From Phyllobacterium pellucidum (GTDB lineage: Bacteria; Pseudomonadota; Alphaproteobacteria; Rhizobiales; Rhizobiaceae): 64,000 nt of DNA. The stretch spans positions 248,001-312,000 of the forward strand of contig NZ_JABUMX010000001.1 of NCBI RefSeq assembly GCF_013327855.1, in the 5' to 3' direction. Within the stretch, counting starts at the first letter, position 1; each line of letters starts with the position of its first letter. A model generated the notes under the pieces. That model had not been told where the DNA came from, searched no databases, and worked only from the letters and a program-made list of their open reading frames with translations. A program made the translations under genes and the position numbers. Positions 17,617-26,232 of the stretch are shown one piece after another.

Positions 17617-18198
17617 TTATGATCCCAGATCGTGCAGGTCGATCGAGCCGAGCACGTTGACGAAATGATCAAGCGCATTATTGACCGTCGTCGTTGTGGT
17701 TTCAGGATCCGTGTGAACAACGGCTGCGGAAATATCGCCGCCGAGTGCATTGTTGCCGTTACCGCCATTGCCGCCCACGCCAGCAAGGATCGTGCCGTGC
17801 TGATCAGCAGCAAGTTCGTTCAGCTGGTTGCCGGTCGTGGCAGCAGAAACCGCTGCAACGTTGCCGCCGCTAGTGTTGGACTGGCTGCCGTTCGATGTTG
17901 CGTCGCCGCCTGCACCGCCAGCACCGAGATTGGTGATCGCTGCCAGGAAGCCATCATGGGCCGAAGCGTTACCGCCCTGCCCGCCGCCACCAGCTTCCCA
18001 ATCCGCCTTCTGCCAGACATCATCGCCGTTGTACAATTTGGTATGTGCGCCTTCGACAGTCTGTGAGGCTTCAAAATAGGCTGTAGGGCTGAAGTTGATC
18101 GTGCCCTCATTGTATCCATCGCCGCCATTGCCGGCATTGGCGTCGCCTGCATCGGAATGATTGAGCTGGATGGTGTCAGACAATTGTGGAATAGGCAT
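17617..18198 (-). CDS. Glycine-rich repeat protein, probable type I secretion cargo (193 aa)
   Basis: This 193-residue protein is rich in Gly, Asn, Ala and Asp, has no cysteine and no signal peptide. It contains one copy of the repeat module found four times in the neighbouring 363-residue protein. The copy is split: GNGGDGYNEGTINFSPTAYF near residues 23-42 and NQLNELAADQH plus AGVGGNGGNGN near 124-149, with about 75 residues between. The acidic-hydrophobic C-terminus (ALDHFVNVLGSIDLHD) could be an uncleaved secretion signal. No RTX nonapeptides are seen. The exporter genes lie directly downstream. The function is unknown; cargo status is inferred. Confidence 0.7.
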   Translation of the reverse strand: MPIPQLSDTIQLNHSDAGDANAGNGGDGYNEGTINFSPTAYFEASQTVEGAHTKLYNGDDVWQKADWEAGGGGQGGNASAHDGFLAAITNLGAGGAGGDATSNGSQSNTSGGNVAAVSAATTGNQLNELAADQHGTILAGVGGNGGNGNNALGGDISAAVVHTDPETTTTTVNNALDHFVNVLGSIDLHDLGS

Positions 18199-18419
18199 AA
18201 TTTTACTCCTCTACTTTAGTTTTTGTCCGTGTTTCTCCCACGGCCCGGTACCCAGCAGTCTCCGCCAGGCAAGATAACCGCCCCATAAGAGTGCTCGCGT
18301 TCGGGCCGGCGAACTAGCTAGATATTCGGGGATGTTCCTTTGGGCGGGGTGGCTTCGAAGAGTGGTATGTAGTCCGGGAACGGACAAATGGATGTATCCT
18401 GCCGTTCAGCCAAAACGAC

Positions 18420-18454
18420 CTGCAGACGGCGGGCGCAATGCCCGCCGTCTGCAG
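18420..18454 (-). terminator. Strong hairpin terminator after the 363-residue repeat gene
   Basis: CTGCAGACGGCGGGC at 18420-18434 pairs perfectly, over 15 bases, with GCCCGCCGTCTGCAG at 18440-18454 around a GCAAT loop. It begins 33 bases after the stop of the minus-strand repeat gene. Read on the minus strand it is followed by GTCGTTTTGG, a short T-run. On the plus strand only A residues follow, so it works in the minus direction. Confidence 0.65.
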
Positions 18455-18487
18455 AAAAACCCTGTTTGCTTTGTGGGCTAGAGCACT

Positions 18488-19579
18488 TTAAGCGTGCATG
18501 AACGACATGATGTCGTCCACGAGTGAGGCGTGATCGACCGTCAGGTTACCCTCGCCGCCATGCCCGCCGATGCCCGCCATCTGCAGCGCATGCTGGTCAT
18601 AGAGCACGTGGTCGATCTGTTGGGCGTCCGCGGTGCCGCCCGCCGGAACGGCAATATTGACAGGATGAAAATAGCCGACATTGACATCGACGATGCTGCC
18701 GTTCGAATACCCGGAGCCGCCGCCGCCTCCCGAGCCCATGCCGGAACCGGTGAAGATCGTATCTGAACTTAAATTGAAGCCGCCACCATCTCCGCCGATG
18801 CCGGCAATTTGCACGGCGCCCTGATCAAAAACGACATTGTTGGTCTGGTGAGCTTCGGCCGATCCGCCAGCTGCGCCAACGGCGATGTTGATTGGCGAGA
18901 AGATGGCTACGTTCACATCGATCATGCTGCCGATGAAATAACCGTTGCCACCGTGTCCGGCATAAAGATCGCCGCTATAGGTAAGCGCCGTTCCGGCACC
19001 GCCAGGCGAGTTGGTGATGGCACCATTGTGGTCGCCGCCATCACCGCCGATGCCACCGATCTGGGTCGCGCCCTGCAAGAACAGGGCATTGTTGTCCTGA
19101 TGGGCCGTCGCATGCGAGCCTGAACCCCAGGATACGGCCGTATTGACGGGAGCAAAGACCCCGACGTCAGAGCTGACCATGCCGCCGTAGAAAATACCGT
19201 TACCGCCGGTCCCGGCGTGGTTCACGGTATCGCCGCCCCCGCCATTCAAAACGACATTGCCGCTGCCACCGTCTCCGCCCATGCCAGCCATTTCGGTAAC
19301 ATGCTGATTCATCAGCGCATTGTTACCCTGATTGGCGTCGGCCGAGGAATGAGGGCCAGCGATGGCAGCATTGGAAGGCGTAAAGATCGCGAGCGGATCG
19401 GCCGATATAAGCCCGATGGCGATCCCATCGCCACCGCTGCCGGCGGAACTGCTCGGAAGAACTTCAAGCGGAAGCCATGTCGGCACGAGCGCCAGATGCC
19501 CCGAAGCGGAACCCGGGATCATGCTTTGATTGACGCTCGGGTTGAGCGCTTCTTCCGCTACGGGCCGATTATCCGCCAT
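18488..19579 (-). CDS. Four-repeat glycine-rich protein, probable type I secretion cargo (363 aa)
   Basis: This 363-residue protein has no cysteine and no signal peptide. It is built from four units of about 65-85 residues (about 47-122, 123-207, 208-287, 288-350). Each unit runs: GxGGxGxxxG, a hydrophobic DVNVxxFxPxNxAV strand, then an AxAxQxxNxxxxQ segment, MAGIGGDGG and a variable linker. It ends DDIMSFMHA, an acidic-hydrophobic tail possible as a secretion signal. The absence of Cys and the type I exporter downstream suggest secretion. The repeats are not RTX nonapeptides and resemble no family I can name. A surface, matrix or adhesive role is only a guess. Confidence 0.75.
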   Translation of the reverse strand: MADNRPVAEEALNPSVNQSMIPGSASGHLALVPTWLPLEVLPSSSAGSGGDGIAIGLISADPLAIFTPSNAAIAGPHSSADANQGNNALMNQHVTEMAGMGGDGGSGNVVLNGGGGDTVNHAGTGGNGIFYGGMVSSDVGVFAPVNTAVSWGSGSHATAHQDNNALFLQGATQIGGIGGDGGDHNGAITNSPGGAGTALTYSGDLYAGHGGNGYFIGSMIDVNVAIFSPINIAVGAAGGSAEAHQTNNVVFDQGAVQIAGIGGDGGGFNLSSDTIFTGSGMGSGGGGGSGYSNGSIVDVNVGYFHPVNIAVPAGGTADAQQIDHVLYDQHALQMAGIGGHGGEGNLTVDHASLVDDIMSFMHA

Positions 19580-19965
19580 GACGTCTCTCCACTCCGCTTA
19601 TACGCACGGTCCCGACAAAACACGCGGGCGCATGGTTCTTATTGTCCGCTATTGTGAAGGCGAACGGCGAAAAAGAAGAGCCTGCAATTCGTCTACAGCC
19701 GTTTGGGCGTAGGAATAGCCATTTGGCTATATCCCTAATGGTTCGCATGCTGCTGCGAAACCTAGAAAGGAATGCCAAACCCTAAATGGCTGCTGCGTTA
19801 CAACTGGAATGAGAACATGCTGAGGAGTAGCCTACCGATCGGCAACTAATAGATACCCAGACGGTAATTGAGTGACTTGGCGCCACTAATTTGGGACAAG
19901 GTGGAAATCGTGCTGGGCGCCATTTTTCGCGCAACAAATCAAGCTGTTGATTTTATTGAGAAAAG
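19580..19965 (-). other. Promoter region of the glycine-rich secretion cluster
   Basis: This 386-base gap between the 363-residue repeat gene and tRNA-Asp should hold the promoter for the minus-strand secretion genes. It contains the inverted repeat at 19710-19737 and two related segments of type CCCTAA(A)TGG plus GCTGCTGCG (about 19733-19757 and 19781-19797), suggesting repeated regulator sites. The base composition is lower in GC than the flanking genes. No ORF is supported. Confidence 0.45.
19710..19737. promoter_or_regulatory. Inverted repeat, candidate operator upstream of repeat-protein gene
   Basis: TAGGAATAGCC (19710-19720) and GGCTATATCCCTA (19725-19737) form an imperfect inverted repeat around ATTT. 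The inner six bases (ATAGCC/GGCTAT) are exact and the outer TAGG/CC(C)TA arms pair with a two-base offset. It lies 131-158 bases upstream of the 363-residue gene start. It is a plausible site for a dimeric regulator such as the LuxR-type protein at 13207. This is inference. Confidence 0.35.
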
Positions 19966-20042
19966 TGGCGCGAGTGACGGGGCTCGAACCCGCGACCTCC
20001 GGCGTGACAGGCCGGCACTCTAACCAACTGAGCTACACCCGC
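19966..20042 (-). tRNA. tRNA-Asp (GTC)
   Basis: Read on the minus strand this 77-base gene folds as a complete cloverleaf. The acceptor GCGGGTG pairs with CACTCGC (one G-T pair). The D-loop is AGCTCAGTTGGTTAGAG. The anticodon stem CCGGC/GCCGG carries loop CTGTCAC with anticodon GTC. The T-arm is TCGCGGGTTCGAGCCCCG. The CCA end is encoded (19968-19966). Confidence 0.97.
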
Positions 20043-20230
20043 GCACTTTCGTGCCGAACATTTCGTCCGGCGTGAGCGGTCGTTTAAGGGGTTCGCGGGG
20101 GTGTGTCAAGCACAACCGAACAGGAAAAATGCGAATGTGAAAAACTCTTCGCGGAAATCATAAAAGTGTCGCAACCCTCTTGCCAATATCGCGCTAAACG
20201 CATAAACGCTCCGTCCATACCCTTTGCGTA

Positions 20231-20306
<76 letters not shown>

Positions 20307-20463
20307 TTCCATCTCCCGAACCGTATCTGAGAGACCGGCGATCACGACAGCGATGACCGCTGATTTTATGCCGCTGTCAGCATTTCCTCTTTCTCTCGCG
20401 GCCCATCTGCGGCAACAATGGCTTCAGCCTCCTTCCAAGAACGCTGAAACACGGGAACAGAAC

Positions 20464-21066
20464 ATGCCAGCCCTCCGCACCTTCAAAATCGCCGTTGCCC
20501 TTGCCGGCAGCCTATTACCGTCCCTTGCCCATGCCCATGTGGGCCTCGGAGATACAGGCGGATTTGTGCATGGATTTGCCCATCCTTTAACCGGGCTCGA
20601 CCATATCCTTGCCATGGTGCTTGTTGGGATCCTCGCCGTACAGATGGGCGGGCGTGCCTTATGGCTCCTCCCCCTTGCCTTTATCGGCATGATGAGCGCC
20701 GGCGCTGCGCTGGGCTTTGCCGGCCTTGGCCTGCCGTTCGTCGAGGTCGGCATCGCAGCATCGGTAATCGTGCTCGGCGCCGCTGTTGCGTTTGAGGTAA
20801 GGCCGCCAGTCGCCGTTGCCGTTGCCCTCGCAGGTCTGTTTGCCACCTTCCACGGTCATGCGCATGGCGCGGAGATGCCGATGAATGTTGCCGGGTACGC
20901 CTACGGCGCCGGATTCATCGCCGCCACCGCAATTCTTCACCTTGCAGGCATCACCCTGGGTCTCGGGGTCGCCAAATTTGGCGAGCGCTTCGGTCCCAAT
21001 CTGGTGCGCATCGTCGGAGCGATCGCCGCTGCCGCTGGCCTCGGTATTCTCGGCGGCGCTATCTGA
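20464..21066 (+). CDS. HupE/UreJ family metal permease
   Basis: This 200-residue membrane protein has a cleavable signal peptide (cleavage near residue 22 in LAHAH) and about six hydrophobic helices. The family hallmark is the conserved helix with HPLTGLDHILAMVLVG (about residues 38-53). A His-rich loop, FHGHAHGAEMP, lies near 125-135. HupE and UreJ proteins move nickel or cobalt for hydrogenase or urease, but no such genes are in the window. I chose the ATG at 20464 because the longer frame runs back through the tRNA-Val gene. HupE should not be confused with the DNA-binding protein HU (hupB). Confidence 0.9.
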   Translation: MPALRTFKIAVALAGSLLPSLAHAHVGLGDTGGFVHGFAHPLTGLDHILAMVLVGILAVQMGGRALWLLPLAFIGMMSAGAALGFAGLGLPFVEVGIAASVIVLGAAVAFEVRPPVAVAVALAGLFATFHGHAHGAEMPMNVAGYAYGAGFIAATAILHLAGITLGLGVAKFGERFGPNLVRIVGAIAAAAGLGILGGAI

Positions 21067-21083
21067 ATTCAAGCGCCGAATCA

Positions 21084-21115
21084 AAAAGGCCGGGCAATTG
21101 CTTGCCCGGCCTTTT
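21084..21115. terminator. Bidirectional intrinsic terminator between hupE-like gene and lon
   Basis: AAAAGGCCGGGCAA (21084-21097) pairs perfectly with TTGCCCGGCCTTTT (21102-21115) around TTGC. T-runs occur on both strands (TTTTGTTT on plus; the AAAAA at 21083-21087 gives T5 on minus). It ends both convergent genes. Confidence 0.9.
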
Positions 21116-21129
21116 GTTTATGCGTTCGC

Positions 21130-23550
21130 TTAGTGAGCGACCTGCGCTGCCGTTTCATCCTCGACAGGCGCAGCCGGCACATGTGCTGGCTCGGTCCACT
21201 CGATCCGCTCCGGCTGACGGATCAGCGCGTGCTTGATCACCTCGTTGGCATGCGAGACCGGAATGATCTCGAGGCCGTTCTTCACATTATCAGGTATCTC
21301 CACCAGGTCCTTGGCGTTATCCTGAGGGATTAGAACAGTCTTTATGCCACCGCGCAGCGCGGCAAGCAGCTTCTCCTTGAGGCCGCCGATCGGAAGGACC
21401 CTGCCACGCAGCGTGATCTCGCCGGTCATGGCGATATCCTTGCGAACCGGAATGCCCGTCAGTATCGATACGATGGCCGTAACCATCGCGATACCGGCCG
21501 AGGGTCCGTCTTTCGGCGTTGCGCCTTCCGGCACGTGCACGTGGATGTCGCGGCGATCGAAGAGTGGCGGCTCGACGCCGAAATCAATCGCGCGCGAGCG
21601 GACATAGGAAGCCGCTGCTGAAATCGATTCCTTCATCACATCGCGCAGGTTGCCCGTCACTGTCATGCGGCCCTTGCCGGGCATCATGACACCTTCGATG
21701 GTCAGCAATTCGCCGCCCACCTCGGTCCAGGCAAGACCTGTTACGACACCGACCTGGTCTTCGCCGTCGATCTGGCCGAAACGGAACTTCTCGACACCGA
21801 GATAGTCGTCGATGTTGCTTTCCGTAACCTTCACCGCCTTCTTCTTGGTCTTCAGAATTTCGGTGACGGCCTTGCGGGCGAGCTTCATCAGTTCACGTTC
21901 GAGACTGCGCACACCGGCTTCCCGCGTATAGTTGCGGATGATAGCGCGGATCGCACCCTCTGAAACCGAGAACTCCTTCGGCTGCAATGCATGATCGCGA
22001 ATAGCCTTGGGCAACAGGTGCCGCTTGGCGATTTCCAGCTTCTCATCTTCCGTGTAACCGGCAATACGGATGATCTCCATGCGGTCCATCAAGGGGCCTG
22101 GAATATTCAGCGTATTGGCCGTCGTCACGAACATCACATTCGACAGGTCGTACTCGACCTCGAGATAGTGATCCATGAATGTGGAGTTCTGTTCCGGATC
22201 GAGCACCTCGAGCAGCGCAGAGGACGGATCGCCGCGGAAGTCCTGGCCCATCTTGTCGATCTCATCGAGCAGGAAGAGCGGATTGGACTTCTTGGCCTTC
22301 TTCATCGACTGGATGACCTTGCCGGGCATCGAACCGATATAGGTACGGCGGTGACCGCGGATCTCGGCCTCATCCCTCACGCCGCCGAGCGACATGCGGA
22401 TATATTCACGCCCCGTCGCCTTGGCGATCGAGCGGGCAAGCGAGGTCTTGCCGACGCCGGGAGGACCGACGAGGCAGAGGATCGGACCTTTGATCTTGGT
22501 CGAGCGCGCCTGCACGGCGAGGTACTCAACGATACGGTCCTTGACCTTGTCCAGCCCGTAATGCTCGGCATCGAGGATCTCGTCGGCGAGGTTGAGATCG
22601 TTCTTGATCTTCGACTTCTTGCCCCACGGAATGGACAGCAGCCAGTCAAGATAGTTGCGAACGACGGTCGCCTCGGCGGACATCGGGCTCATCTGCCGCA
22701 GCTTCTTAAGCTCGGCATTGGCCTTCTCGCGCGCTTCCTTCGAGAGCTTGGTCTTCTTGATCCGGTCTTCCAGCTCGGCTGCCTCGTCGCGGCCGTCTTC
22801 GCCATCGCCGAGTTCCTTCTGAATCGCCTTCATCTGTTCATTCAGGTAGTACTCGCGCTGGGTCTTCTCCATCTGGCGCTTGACGCGCGAGCGGATGCGC
22901 TTTTCCACCTGCAGGACGGAGATTTCCGATTCCATGAACGACATGGCTTTCTCAAGCCGTGCGCGCACCGAAAGAATCGAAAGCATGTCCTGCTTTTCGG
23001 GAATCTTGATCGCTAGATGCGAGGCGACCGTATCGGCAAGCTTCGAGTAATCCTCGATCTGTCCGGCGGCGCCGACGACTTCCGGCGAAATCTTCTTGTT
23101 GAGCTTGACGTAATTCTCGAAATCCGAGACGACCGAACGCGCAAGCGCTTCGATCTCGACAGGATCTTCCTCGGGTTCTGCGAGCGTTACGGCAGTGGCT
23201 TCGTGATATTCCTCGCGATCGCTGAAACCGGTGATTTCGGCGCGGGCGATGCCCTCGACGAGCACCTTGACCGTACCATCCGGCAGTTTCAGAAGCTGCA
23301 GCACGTTGGCAATCGTGCCAACCGTGTAGATCGCGTCGGCCTGCGGATCATCATCCGCAGCGTTCTTCTGTGTGGCAAGCAGGATTTGCTTGTCGACGCC
23401 CATGACTTCCTCAAGCGCACGAATGGACTTTTCGCGGCCGACGAAGAGTGGAACGATCATGTGGGGGAAGACAACGATATCGCGCAACGGCAGAACGGCA
23501 TAAAGCCCGCTCTGGCCACCCGCTGGTGTCTTCTTGCTTGCAACCGTCAT
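21130..23550 (-). CDS. lon: ATP-dependent protease La (Lon)
   Basis: Lon degrades misfolded and regulatory proteins in the cytosol. The 806-residue protein has the full order: N-terminal substrate domain (about 15-210, [20 protein letters not shown]), AAA+ domain with Walker [10 protein letters not shown] (about 360) and Walker [11 protein letters not shown], and C-terminal serine-lysine peptidase domain. The catalytic Ser is in [12 protein letters not shown], and the Lys lies in the segment after the [18 protein letters not shown] motif. Its stop lies 14 bases from a bidirectional terminator. clpX and clpP follow upstream on the same strand. I could not assign a heat-shock promoter. Confidence 0.99.
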   Translation of the reverse strand: MTVASKKTPAGGQSGLYAVLPLRDIVVFPHMIVPLFVGREKSIRALEEVMGVDKQILLATQKNAADDDPQADAIYTVGTIANVLQLLKLPDGTVKVLVEGIARAEITGFSDREEYHEATAVTLAEPEEDPVEIEALARSVVSDFENYVKLNKKISPEVVGAAGQIEDYSKLADTVASHLAIKIPEKQDMLSILSVRARLEKAMSFMESEISVLQVEKRIRSRVKRQMEKTQREYYLNEQMKAIQKELGDGEDGRDEAAELEDRIKKTKLSKEAREKANAELKKLRQMSPMSAEATVVRNYLDWLLSIPWGKKSKIKNDLNLADEILDAEHYGLDKVKDRIVEYLAVQARSTKIKGPILCLVGPPGVGKTSLARSIAKATGREYIRMSLGGVRDEAEIRGHRRTYIGSMPGKVIQSMKKAKKSNPLFLLDEIDKMGQDFRGDPSSALLEVLDPEQNSTFMDHYLEVEYDLSNVMFVTTANTLNIPGPLMDRMEIIRIAGYTEDEKLEIAKRHLLPKAIRDHALQPKEFSVSEGAIRAIIRNYTREAGVRSLERELMKLARKAVTEILKTKKKAVKVTESNIDDYLGVEKFRFGQIDGEDQVGVVTGLAWTEVGGELLTIEGVMMPGKGRMTVTGNLRDVMKESISAAASYVRSRAIDFGVEPPLFDRRDIHVHVPEGATPKDGPSAGIAMVTAIVSILTGIPVRKDIAMTGEITLRGRVLPIGGLKEKLLAALRGGIKTVLIPQDNAKDLVEIPDNVKNGLEIIPVSHANEVIKHALIRQPERIEWTEPAHVPAAPVEDETAAQVAH

Positions 23551-23989
23551 TTCATGTCCTTTCTCAGGCCATCTGGCCAGATCGCCACGCCCGGGTACCC
23601 ATGGGTTGCATGATCATTCCAAAAAGCGTCCACTTTCGGGGATCAGCATGAGCGGCGTACTACCGGTTGTGCGGCTTACCTCATTACTTGGAGTGGCGGC
23701 CCGCCTGTTTCAAGCATCCCGGCCCCAAGCACAGTCACAGAATCGTAATCTATCCTGCTCCTGCAAATTTCGGAGCGCAATCTTCCGCAAGGCAACAATT
23801 AGGGTGCGACGGTGTGATTATCGTGGAAATCATCCACATACGCCGTCTGCTCTTCATTGCCTTTCGAACAGCGCTCGATGGTGTCAACCAACCTCATGCA
23901 ACCTTTAGCGCAATTCAGCCGACATATAAAACAGAAAAGCTCCGCAGGTGTGCGGAGCCTTTCGCATTTAGCGGCCAATCTCTCCGCGA
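23551..23989 (-). other. Intergenic region upstream of lon
   Basis: This 439-base gap between the lon start and the clpX stop contains the clpX terminator at its far end and must hold the lon promoter. Short palindromes are present close to lon (for example TCTGGCCAGA and GGGTACCC around 23573-23600). I looked for an alphaproteobacterial sigma-32 pair (CTTG-N-CCCATAT type) and did not find a convincing one. No ORF is supported. Confidence 0.4.
23939..23958 (-). terminator. Intrinsic terminator after clpX
   Basis: GCTCCGCA (23939-23946) and TGCGGAGC (23951-23958) form a perfect 8-base stem around GGTG. The four A residues at 23935-23938 give a T-run when read on the minus strand. It begins 31 bases after the clpX stop. 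Confidence 0.85.
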
Positions 23990-25264
23990 TCAGGCGGAAA
24001 CATTGCCTTTCTCTTCCTTGCGTTCGGCATAGATGTAGAGCGGGCGTGAATTGCCCTCCACCACATCGCCGGAGATGACGACTTCCTGGACACCGTCGAG
24101 CGTCGGCAATTCGTACATCGTGTCGAGCAGGATCTTCTCCATGATCGAACGCAGGCCGCGTGCGCCGGTCTTGCGGGCAATTGCCTTCTTGGCAATCGCC
24201 TTCAACGCGTCCTCGTGGAACGTCAATTCGACGTTTTCCATGTCGAACAGGCGCTGGTACTGCTTGACCAGGGCGTTCTTCGGTTCAGACAAAATCTGCA
24301 CCAGAGCGACTTCATCGAGGTCCTCAAGGGTCGCGATGACCGGCAAGCGGCCCACGAATTCAGGAATGAGGCCAAACTTCAACAGATCCTCCGGCTCGAG
24401 TTCGCGGAAGATCGCGCCGACGCGACGATCGTCCGGAGCCTTGACCGAGGCACTGAAGCCGATGGAGGTCTTTTCGCCGCGAGCCGAGATGATCTTGTCG
24501 AGACCAGCAAAGGCGCCGCCGCAGATGAACAGGATGTTCGTCGTGTCGACCTGCAGGAATTCCTGCTGCGGATGCTTGCGACCGCCCTGCGGCGGGACGG
24601 AAGCAACCGTACCTTCCATGATCTTCAGCAAGGCTTGCTGCACGCCCTCGCCCGACACGTCGCGGGTGATCGACGGATTGTCGGACTTGCGGCTGATCTT
24701 GTCGACCTCGTCGATATAGACGATGCCGCGCTGCGCCCGCTCGACATTGTAGTCGGCAGATTGCAGCAGCTTGAGGATGATGTTTTCGACGTCCTCGCCG
24801 ACATAACCAGCTTCCGTCAGCGTCGTCGCGTCCGCCATGGTGAATGGCACGTCGATGATGCGTGCAAGCGATTGAGCCAGATAGGTCTTGCCGCAACCGG
24901 TCGGGCCAACCAGGAGGATGTTGGACTTCGCCAGTTCGACTTCATTGTTTTTCGATGCGTGCGCCAACCGCTTGTAGTGGTTGTGCACAGCGACAGAGAG
25001 AACACGCTTGGCATGGCTCTGACCGATGACATAATCATCGAGAACAGCCATGATTTCCTGCGGCGTCGGGACGCCTTCGCGGGATTTCACCATCGAGGAT
25101 TTGTTTTCCTCGCGGATGATGTCCATGCACAATTCGACGCATTCATCGCAGATGAATACAGTCGGGCCCGCAATCAGCTTGCGAACTTCGTGCTGGCTCT
25201 TTCCGCAAAACGAGCAATAAAGCGTATTCTTGGAATCGCCGCCGCCGTTGCTGACTTTGCTCAT
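23990..25264 (-). CDS. clpX: ATP-dependent Clp protease ATP-binding subunit ClpX
   Basis: ClpX is the AAA+ unfoldase that feeds tagged and regulatory substrates to ClpP. The 424-residue protein is complete. It has an N-terminal C4 zinc-binding domain (CSFCGKS near residue 17 and CDECVELC near 39), Walker [13 protein letters not shown] (about 120), Walker B VYIDEVDK and the pore loop with GYVGEDVE. The IGF loop that docks to ClpP is seen as IGFSASV. The gene order clpP, clpX, lon is standard for alphaproteobacteria. Confidence 0.99.
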   Translation of the reverse strand: MSKVSNGGGDSKNTLYCSFCGKSQHEVRKLIAGPTVFICDECVELCMDIIREENKSSMVKSREGVPTPQEIMAVLDDYVIGQSHAKRVLSVAVHNHYKRLAHASKNNEVELAKSNILLVGPTGCGKTYLAQSLARIIDVPFTMADATTLTEAGYVGEDVENIILKLLQSADYNVERAQRGIVYIDEVDKISRKSDNPSITRDVSGEGVQQALLKIMEGTVASVPPQGGRKHPQQEFLQVDTTNILFICGGAFAGLDKIISARGEKTSIGFSASVKAPDDRRVGAIFRELEPEDLLKFGLIPEFVGRLPVIATLEDLDEVALVQILSEPKNALVKQYQRLFDMENVELTFHEDALKAIAKKAIARKTGARGLRSIMEKILLDTMYELPTLDGVQEVVISGDVVEGNSRPLYIYAERKEEKGNVSA

Positions 25265-25418
25265 TGCAGTTTCCTTTCAGTATCGGCCCCGCTCTCTCAG
25301 GACCGTCACTTCCAACCGATGGAAGTGAATAGACGTATGCAGATCGGGCTTCCTAACTCACAATGGCTTAACGTAACGTCTGTTGGCCTCTATGCAAGCC
25401 GGTTGTGTGGCAGAAAGT

Positions 25419-25461
25419 CCGCATCGGTGTCAAAAAATGTTCATTTCAGACCCCGATGCGG
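25419..25461 (-). terminator. Hairpin downstream of clpP, possible attenuator
   Basis: CCGCATCGG (25419-25427) pairs with CCGATGCGG (25453-25461) around a 25-base loop. It begins 11 bases after the clpP stop on the minus strand. No proper T-run follows the stem; a run of T lies inside the loop. It may reduce readthrough from clpP into clpX rather than fully terminate. Confidence 0.4.
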
Positions 25462-25472
25462 GAATTAGCCGG

Positions 25473-26102
25473 TTACTTTATCTCGCCTTCCAGAAGTTCG
25501 CGGGACTCAAGCACCTTGTCGATCAAGCCGAATTCAAGTGATTCCTGAGCCGTCATGAAATGGTCGCGGTCGAGCGTGCGCTCGATCGTCTCATAATCAC
25601 GCCCCGTGTGCTTAACGTAGATTTCGTTGAGGCGGCGCTTCAGCTTGATGATGTCCTGGGCATGGCGCTCGATGTCGGAGGCTTGCCCCTGGAAACCGCC
25701 CGAAGGCTGGTGCAGCATGATGCGCGCATTCGGCAGGGCAAAGCGCATGTCCTTTGCGCCGGCCGTCAGCAGGAGCGAGCCCATCGACGCGGCCTGACCG
25801 AAGCAGAGCGTTGCCACGGCGGGGCGAATGAACTGCATCGTGTCATAGATCGCCATGCCGGAGGTGACGACGCCGCCCGGGGAGTTGATGTACATGTTGA
25901 TTTCTTTTTTCGGATTTTCCGATTCAAGGAATAGCAACTGCGCGCAGATCAGCGTCGCCATGCCGTCCTCGATGGGTCCGGTAATGAAAATAATGCGTTC
26001 TTTCAGCAGGCGCGAGAAAATATCATAGGCCCGCTCGCCCCGATTGGTCTGCTCGACGACCATAGGCACGAGGTTCATAGCTGTTTCGATTGGATCTCTC
26101 AT
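25473..26102 (-). CDS. clpP: ATP-dependent Clp protease proteolytic subunit ClpP
   Basis: ClpP is the serine peptidase that forms a double heptameric ring and works with ClpX. The 209 residues are the normal length. The catalytic serine is in [12 protein letters not shown] (about residue 106), the histidine in IMLHQPSGG (about 131) and the aspartate lies further on in the region after the HTGRDYE motif. The upstream propeptide is short. It lies 208 bases upstream of clpX on the same strand and may be partly co-transcribed with it. Confidence 0.99.
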   Translation of the reverse strand: MRDPIETAMNLVPMVVEQTNRGERAYDIFSRLLKERIIFITGPIEDGMATLICAQLLFLESENPKKEINMYINSPGGVVTSGMAIYDTMQFIRPAVATLCFGQAASMGSLLLTAGAKDMRFALPNARIMLHQPSGGFQGQASDIERHAQDIIKLKRRLNEIYVKHTGRDYETIERTLDRDHFMTAQESLEFGLIDKVLESRELLEGEIK

Positions 26103-26232
26103 CGGTGGGCCTCAGCGTTTTGAGAATAATGGGGCATGCCCCAGATTCGTGGATGACACTTTCGATACATAGGGCTTCGTAACCCGTTTCCGCAAGATCC
26201 TCGCATGACCATGCCGGGTGGGTTGCGGACGA

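Noticed and set aside
17617..19579. Direct repeats interpreted as a CRISPR array or a PE_PGRS gene
   Set aside because: The repeats are coding, of variable length and in protein frame, with no regular spacers; PE_PGRS belongs to mycobacteria and lacks this module.
20464..21066. Reading the hupE-like gene as the histone-like HU gene often found next to lon
   Set aside because: The protein is a multi-helix membrane permease with HPLTGLDHI, not a small basic DNA-binding protein.
21991..23016. 341-codon open frame opposite lon
   Set aside because: Antisense shadow of a well-supported gene; no domain and no plausible ribosome-binding site.
23551..23700. Sigma-32 heat-shock promoter upstream of lon
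   Set aside because: No convincing CTTG and CCCAT pair at the correct spacing was visible.
24215..25468. 417-codon open frame opposite clpX
   Set aside because: Antisense shadow produced by high GC content; clpX is certain.
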